Positions 57,101 through 64,000 of a stretch of DNA of 64,000 nucleotides are shown here, in pieces. The notes under the pieces were generated by a model that saw nothing but the letters and a program-made list of their open reading frames with translations, made no database searches and was not told the DNA's origin. The position numbers were made by a program, and so were the translations under genes. The stretch is from NCBI GenBank assembly GCA_032622095.1, contig CP136068.1, forward strand, positions 111,301,546 through 111,365,545, written 5' to 3'. This DNA is from Siphonodentalium dalli (Eukaryota > Mollusca > Scaphopoda > Gadilida > Siphonodentaliidae). How positions within the stretch are numbered: the stretch's first letter is position 1; the number at the start of each line of letters is the position of its first letter.

Positions 57101-60100
57101 AAAAAAACAAAATATCCCCCCCTGAATAGAGCCCAAAATCCCATTCAGGTGCCCAAATATTTTTTCCCCATTGCCTCTATATATTCTAGAGTGAAATGTG
57201 GAATCATTTACAGAATGGGTATAGTCTGAGAGATGGTTGACTCAGAAATATGTTTTCATAGGCACGGGTGCTGTATGGTTTTATCATGGGTGCTGTGGGT
57301 GTTGGGCTGTCTCAATACCCTTAAAACCCACTGAGGAGCCCAAACTTTGTGCAAACCATTTGCATAGATGCATACCTATCCGCAAACAACAAAAGTGTTG
57401 GAAGTAGATACATATAATGGGTCATATGGCCCAATTCAAGTTAAATATAGCAATTTAACTTGAATTGTCATGGGTGCTGTGGGTGTTGGGCTGTCTCCAT
57501 ACCCTTAAAACCCACTAAGGAGCCCAAACTTTTGCAAATCTTCTTATACTGATGCAGATATTTCCAAAAACACTAGGAGACCTAGAAGTATATACCTTTA
57601 CAGGACCCAATTCCAGTTAAATATACCAATTTAACCATTAAAAAAACAAAATATCCCCCCTGAATAGAGCCCAAAATCCCATTCAGGTGACCAAATATTT
57701 TATCCCCATTGCCTCTATATATTCTAGAGTGAAATGTGGAATCATTTACAGAATGGGTATAGTCTGAGAGATGGCTGACTCAGAAATATGTTTTCATAGG
57801 CACGGGTGCTGTATGGTTTTATCATGGGTGCTGTGGGTGTTGGGCTGTCTCAATACCCTTAAAACCCACTGAGGAGCCCAAACTTTGTGCAAACCATTTG
57901 CATAGATGCATACCTATCCGCAAACAACAAAAGTGTTGGAAGTAGATACATATAATGGGTCATATGGCCCAATTCAAGTTAAATATACCAATTTAACTTG
58001 AATTGTCATGGGTGCTGTGGGTGTTGGGCTGTCTCCATACCCTTAAAACCCACTAAGGAGCCCAAACTTTTGCAAATCTTCTTATACTGATGCAGATATT
58101 TCCAAAAACACTAGGAGACCTAGAAGTATATACCTTTACAGGACCCAATTCCAGTTAAATATACCAATTTAACCATTAAAAAAACCAAATATCCCCCCTG
58201 AATAGAGCCCAAAATCCCATTCAGGTGCCCAAATATTTGTTTCCCCATTGCCTCTATATATTCTAGAGTGAAATGTGGAATCATTTACAGAATGGGTATA
58301 GTCTGAGAGATGGCTGACTCAGAAATATGTTTTCATAGGCACGGGTGCTGTATGGTTTTATCATGGGTGCTGTGGGTGTTGGGCTGTCTCAATACCCTTA
58401 AAACCCACCGAGGAGCCCAAACTTTGTGCAAACCATTTGCATAGATGCAAACCTATCCACAAACAACAAAAGTGTTGGAAGTAGATACATATAATGGGTC
58501 ATATGGCCCAATTCAAGTTAAATATACCAATTTAACTTGAATTGTCATGGGTGCTGTGGGTGTTGGGCTGTCTCCATACCCTTAAAACCCACTAAGGAGC
58601 CCAAACTTTTGCAAATCTTCTTATACTGATGCAGATATTTCTAAAAACACTAGGAGACCTAGAAGTATATACCTTTACAGGACCCAATTCCAGTTAAATA
58701 TACCAATTTAACCATTAAAAAAACAAAATATCCCCCCTGAATAGAGCCCAAAATCCCATTCAGGTGACCAAATATTTTATCCCCATTGCCTCTATATATT
58801 CTAGAGTGAAATGTGGAATCATTTACAGAATGGGTATAGTCTGAGAGATGGCTGACTCAGAAATATGTTTTCATAGGCACGGGTGCTGTATGGTTTTATC
58901 ATGGGTGCTGTGGGTGTTGGGCTGTCTCAATACCCTTAAAACCCACTGAGGAGCCCAAACTTTGTGCAAACCATTTGCATAGATGCATACCTATCCGCAA
59001 ACAACAAAAGTGTTGGAAGTAGATACATATAATGGGTCATATGGCCCAATTCAAGTTAAATATACCAATTTAACTTGAATTGTCATGGGTGCTGTGGGTG
59101 TTGGGCTGTCTCCATACCCTTAAAACCCACTAAGGAGCCCAAACTTTTGCAAATCTTCTTATACTGATGCAGATATTTCCAAAAACACAAGGAGACCTAG
59201 AAGTATATACCTTTACAGGACCCAATTCCAGTTAAATATACCAATTTAACCATTAAAAAAACAAAATATCCCCCCCTGAATAGAGCCCAAAATCCCATTC
59301 AGGTGCCCAAATATTTTTTCCCCATTGCCTCTATATATTCTAGAGTGAAATGTGGAATCATTTACAGAATGGGTATAGTCTGAGAGATGGTTGACTCAGA
59401 AATATGTTTTCATAGGCACGGGTGCTGTATGGTTTTATCATGGGTGCTGTGGGTGTTGGGCTGTCTCAATACCCTTAAAACCCACTGAGGAGCCCAAACT
59501 TTGTGCAAACCATTTGCATAGATGCATACCTATCCGCAAACAACAAAAGTGTTGGAAGTAGATACATATAATGGGTCATATGGCCCAATTCAAGTTAAAT
59601 ATAGCAATTTAACTTGAATTGTCATGGGTGCTGTGGGTGTTGGGCTGTCTCCATACCCTTAAAACCCACTAAGGAGCCCAAACTTTTGCAAATCTTCTTA
59701 TACTGATGCAGATATTTCCAAAAACACTAGGAGACCTAGAAGTATATACCTTTACAGGACCCAATTCCAGTTAAATATACCAATTTACCCATTAAAAAAA
59801 CAAAATATCCCCCCTGAATAGAGCCCAAAATCCCATTCAGGTGACCAAATATTTTATCCCCATTGCCTCTATATATTCTAGAGTGAAATGTGGAATCATT
59901 TACAGAATGGGTATAGTCTGAGAGATGGCTGACTCAGAAATATGTTTTCATAGGCACGGGTGCTGTATGGTTTTATCATGGGTGCTGTGGGTGTTGGGCT
60001 GTCTCAATACCCTTAAAACCCACTGAGGAGCCCAAACTTTGTGCAAACCATTTGCATAGATGCATACCTATCCGCAAACAACAAAAGTGTTGGAAGTAGA

Positions 60101-63100
60101 TACATATAATGGGTCATATGGCCCAATTCAAGTTAAATATACCAATTTAACTTGAATTGTCATGGGTGCTGTGGGTGTTGGGCTGTCTCCATACCCTTAA
60201 AACCCACTAAGGAGCCCAAACTTTTGCAAATCTTCTTATACTGATGCAGATATTTCCAAAAACACTAGGAGACCTAGAAGTATATACCTTTACAGGACCC
60301 AATTCCAGTTAAATATACCAATTTAACCATTAAAAAAACCAAATATCCCCCCTGAATAGAGCCCAAAATCCCATTCAGGTGCCCAAATATTTGTTTCCCC
60401 ATTGCCTCTATATATTCTAGAGTGAAATGTGGAATCATTTACAGAATGGGTATAGTCTGAGAGATGGCTGACTCAGAAATATGTTTTCATAGGCACGGGT
60501 GCTGTATGGTTTTATCATGGGTGCTGTGGGTGTTGGGCTGTCTCAATACCCTTAAAACCCACCGAGGAGCCCAAACTTTGTGCAAACCATTTGCATAGAT
60601 GCAAACCTATCCACAAACAACAAAAGTGTTGGAAGTAGATACATATAATGGGTCATATGGCCCAATTCAAGTTAAATATACCAATTTAACTTGAATTGTC
60701 ATGGGTGCTGTGGGTGTTGGGCTGTCTCCATACCCTTAAAACCCACTAAGGAGCCCAAACTTTTGCAAATCTTCTTATACTGATGCAGATATTTCCAAAA
60801 ACACAAGGAGACCTAGAAGTATATACCTTTACAGGACCCAATTCCAGTTAAATATACCAATTTAACCATTAAAAAAACAAAATATCCCCCCCTGAATAGA
60901 GCCCAAAATCCCATTCAGGTGCCCAAATATTTTTTCCCCATTGCCTCTATATATTCTAGAGTGAAATGTGGAATCATTTACAGAATGGGTATAGTCTGAG
61001 AGATGGTTGACTCAGAAATATGTTTTCATAGGCACGGGTGCTGTATGGTTTTATCATGGGTGCTGTGGGTGTTGGGCTGTCTCAATACCCTTAAAACCCA
61101 CTGAGGAGCCCAAACTTTGTGCAAACCATTTGCATAGATGCATACCTATCCGCAAACAACAAAAGTGTTGGAAGTAGATACATATAATGGGTCATATGGC
61201 CCAATTCAAGTTAAATATAGCAATTTAACTTGAATTGTCATGGGTGCTGTGGGTGTTGGGCTGTCTCCATACCCTTAAAACCCACTAAGGAGCCCAAACT
61301 TTTGCAAATCTTCTTATACTGATGCAGATATTTCCAAAAACACTAGGAGACCTAGAAGTATATACCTTTACAGGACCCAATTCCAGTTAAATATACCAAT
61401 TTAACGATTAAAAAAACAAAATATCCCCCCTGAATAGAGCCCAAAATCCCATTCAGGTGACCAAATATTTTATCCCCATTGCCTCTATATATTCTAGAGT
61501 GAAATGTGGAATCATTTACAGAATGGGTATAGTCTGAGAGATGGCTGACTCAGAAATATGTTTTCATAGGCACGGGTGCTGTATGGTTTTATCATGGGTG
61601 CTGTGGGTGTTGGGCTGTCTCAATACCCTTAAAACCCACTGAGGAGCCCAAACTTTGTGCAAACCATTTGCATAGATGCATACCTATCCGCAAACAACAA
61701 AAGTGTTGGAAGTAGATACATATAATGGGTCATATGGCCCAATTCAAGTTAAATATACCAATTTAACTTGAATTGTCATGGGTGCTGTGGGTGTTGGGCT
61801 GTCTCCATACCCTTAAAACCCACTAAGGAGCCCAAACTTTTGCAAATCTTCTTATACTGATGCAGATATTTCCAAAAACACTAGGAGACCTAGAAGTATA
61901 TACCTTTACAGGACCCAATTCCAGTTAAATATACCAATTTAACCATTAAAAAAACCAAATATCCCCCCTGAATAGAGCCCAAAATCCCATTCAGGTGCCC
62001 AAATATTTGTTTCCCCATTGCCTCTATATATTCTAGAGTGAAATGTGGAATCATTTACAGAATGGGTATAGTCTGAGAGATGGCTGACTCAGAAATATGT
62101 TTTCATAGGCACGGGTGCTGTATGGTTTTATCATGGGTGCTGTGGGTGTTGGGCTGTCTCAATACCCTTAAAACCCACCGAGGAGCCCAAACTTTGTGCA
62201 AACCATTTGCATAGATGCAAACCTATCCACAAACAACAAAAGTGTTGGAAGTAGATACATATAATGGGTCATATGGCCCAATTCAAGTTAAATATACCAA
62301 TTTAACTTGAATTGTCATGGGTGCTGTGGGTGTTGGGCTGTCTCCATACCCTTAAAACCCACTAAGGAGCCCAAACTTTTGCAAATCTTCTTATACTGAT
62401 GCAGATATTTCTAAAAACACTAGGAGACCTAGAAGTATATACCTTTACAGGACCCAATTCCAGTTAAATATACCAATTTAACCATTAAAAAAACCAAATA
62501 TCCCCCCTGAATAGAGCCCAAAATCCCATTCAGGTGACCAAATATTTTATCCCCATTGCCTCTATATATTCTAGAGTGAAATGTGGAATCATTTACAGAA
62601 TGGGTATAGTCTGAGAGATGGCTGACTCAGAAATATGTTTTCATAGGCACGGGTGCTGTATGGTTTTATCATGGGTGCTGTGGGTGTTGGGCTGTCTCAA
62701 TACCCTTAAAACCCACTGAGGAGCCCAAACTTTGTGCAAACCATTTGCATAGATGCATACCTATCCGCAAACAACAAAAGTGTTGGAAGTAGATACATAT
62801 AATGGGTCATATGGCCCAATTCAAGTTAAATATACCAATTTAACTTGAATTGTCATGGGTGCTGTGGGTGTTGGGCTGTCTCCATACCCTTAAAACCCAC
62901 TAAGGAGCCCAAACTTTTGCAAATCTTCTTATACTGATGCAGATATTTCCAAAAACACAAGGAGACCTAGATGTATATACCTTTACAGGACCCAATTCCA
63001 GTTAAATATACCAATTTAACCATTAAAAAAACAAAATATCCCCCCCTGAATAGAGCCCAAAATCCCATTCAGGTGCCCAAATATTTTTTCCCCATTGCCT

Positions 63101-63480
63101 CTATATATTCTAGAGTGAAATGTGGAATCATTTACAGAATGGGTATAGTCTGAGAGATGGTTGACTCAGAAATATGTTTTCATAGGCACGGGTGCTGTAT
63201 GGTTTTATCATGGGTGCTGTGGGTGTTGGGCTGTCTCAATACCCTTAAAACCCACTGAGGAGCCCAAACTTTGTGCAAACCATTTGCATAGATGCATACC
63301 TATCCGCAAACAACAAAAGTGTTGGAAGTAGATACATATAATGGGTCATATGGCCCAATTCAAGTTAAATATACCAATTTAACTTGAATTGTCATGGGTG
63401 CTGTGGGTGTTGGGCTGTCTCCATACCCTTAAAACCCACTAAGGAGCCCAAACTTTTGCAAATCTTCTTATACTGATGCA
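54141..63480 (-). repeat. 538-bp satellite, array 2 (about 17 monomers), inverted, with 4-mer higher-order repeat
   Basis: Reverse complement of array 1. GGTTTTATCATGGGTGCTGT recurs at 55,661, 56,200, 56,738, 57,277, 57,815, 58,354, 58,892, 59,431, 59,969, 60,508, 61,047, 61,585, 62,124, 62,662 and 63,201, at 538 or 539 bp. Monomers before 55,200 are diverged. From 56,200 diagnostic variants repeat every four monomers: CCCACCGAGG with GATGCAAACC; then ATGGTTGACTC; then ATATAGCAATTT; then ATTTGTTTCCCC. Ends at an assembly gap, so true length is unknown. Confidence 0.97.
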
Positions 63481-63580
63481 NNNNNNNNNNNNNNNNNNNN
63501 NNNNNNNNNNNNNNNNNNNNNNNNNNNNNNNNNNNNNNNNNNNNNNNNNNNNNNNNNNNNNNNNNNNNNNNNNNNNNNNN
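63481..63580. other. Assembly gap (100 N)
   Basis: A run of exactly 100 unknown bases, the usual placeholder for a gap of unknown size, placed at the end of the satellite array. Confidence 0.99.
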
Positions 63581-64000
63581 ATTGGAAAGAATCGAACTGA
63601 CAACAGGAATTGATATTATAGGCCCTACTCACGAAGTTCTTTGAAAGTCCAATTTCGGTACTACAGGGTCATCACAGGTCCAAAATTTCGTGTTGCCATG
63701 GCAACGAGTACTTCAGATTAACACCGATTGTGTGAAATTACAAATCTGTTTTATGTGACCATCTAACTAACTTATTCTGTGCAGTTTTAGGCATTTATTT
63801 AGCTGATGGAATAGCATAGCATTATCTTATGGCAAGGATCGGAAGTGGGGGGGGGGGGGTGATAAATGAGACCCTTCCAATTTTCTAAATGGGATGACGT
63901 TTACGATAACCGATTTACTAGAGAACCAGATGACAAAACATAAAACAATTTGAAAATCAATTGCTTCCGTTCGATAGGCCTACACCAATCGTTCTATCGC
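63581..64000. other. No gene seen after the gap
   Basis: Unique-looking sequence with a poly-G run at about 63,847-63,859. It shares nothing obvious with the satellite. Confidence 0.4.

Overview
This window is repeat-dense, AT-rich eukaryotic DNA, most likely from a marine invertebrate and probably a bivalve or other mollusc. The evidence is a hAT transposase with a BED finger, several non-LTR retrotransposon (LINE) remnants, many TTAA-flanked and TA-flanked miniature elements (MITEs), multi-kilobase satellites, and at about 37.5-37.93 kb a GACGGACGG-rich repeat ending in AGGTGAGCTAA, a pattern I associate with bivalve genomes. I see no host protein-coding gene, tRNA, rRNA, operon or CRISPR. 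The only long open reading frame belongs to a transposon.

Layout. 0-15 kb is mostly non-coding. It holds truncated MITEs, a minisatellite (1.7-2.25 kb), a near-perfect 165-bp palindrome (2.3 kb), nested inverted-repeat elements (3.1-4.1 kb) and a (GA)n tract (5.49 kb). 15.0-17.5 kb is a complete hAT element, bounded by TAG termini and an 8-bp target duplication matching at 7 positions. Its transposase frame is cut by one in-frame TAG just before the conserved C-terminal block. 17.68-19.09 kb is a 38-bp satellite of exactly 37 nearly identical copies. 20-31 kb is packed with MITEs that share one 69-bp hairpin module although their outer termini differ (piggyBac-like TTAA types and a TA type). 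The same stretch holds two LINE remnants, one of them (25.5-27.6 kb) interrupted by a MITE and by a short A-tailed retro-insertion.

31.7-35.3 kb and 54.2-63.5 kb are two arrays of the same 538-bp satellite in opposite orientation. The second shows a four-monomer higher-order repeat (about 2,154 bp) and runs into an assembly gap (63,481-63,580). Between them, 38.3-54.1 kb is filled by a family of alternately inverted AATAAGC-rich modules. Into it are inserted a TTAA MITE (38.6 kb), a 5'-truncated LINE (43.3-46.7 kb) and a 2.6-kb element whose inverted arms are 173-bp tandem repeats (50.3-52.9 kb). The LINE frame is itself split by a 2,546-bp transposon (43,831-46,376) with a clean 6-bp target duplication. 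Its long terminal inverted repeats are packed with about 17-18 copies of a 14-bp palindrome.

Most of the window can be read as layers: diverged modules and satellites first, LINEs next, then TIR elements inside LINEs. The strongest candidates for something undescribed are the palindrome-array transposon at 43.8-46.4 kb, the shared hairpin module among MITEs with unrelated ends, and the higher-order organisation of the 538-bp satellite. Family names are from recognition by eye; no database was searched.
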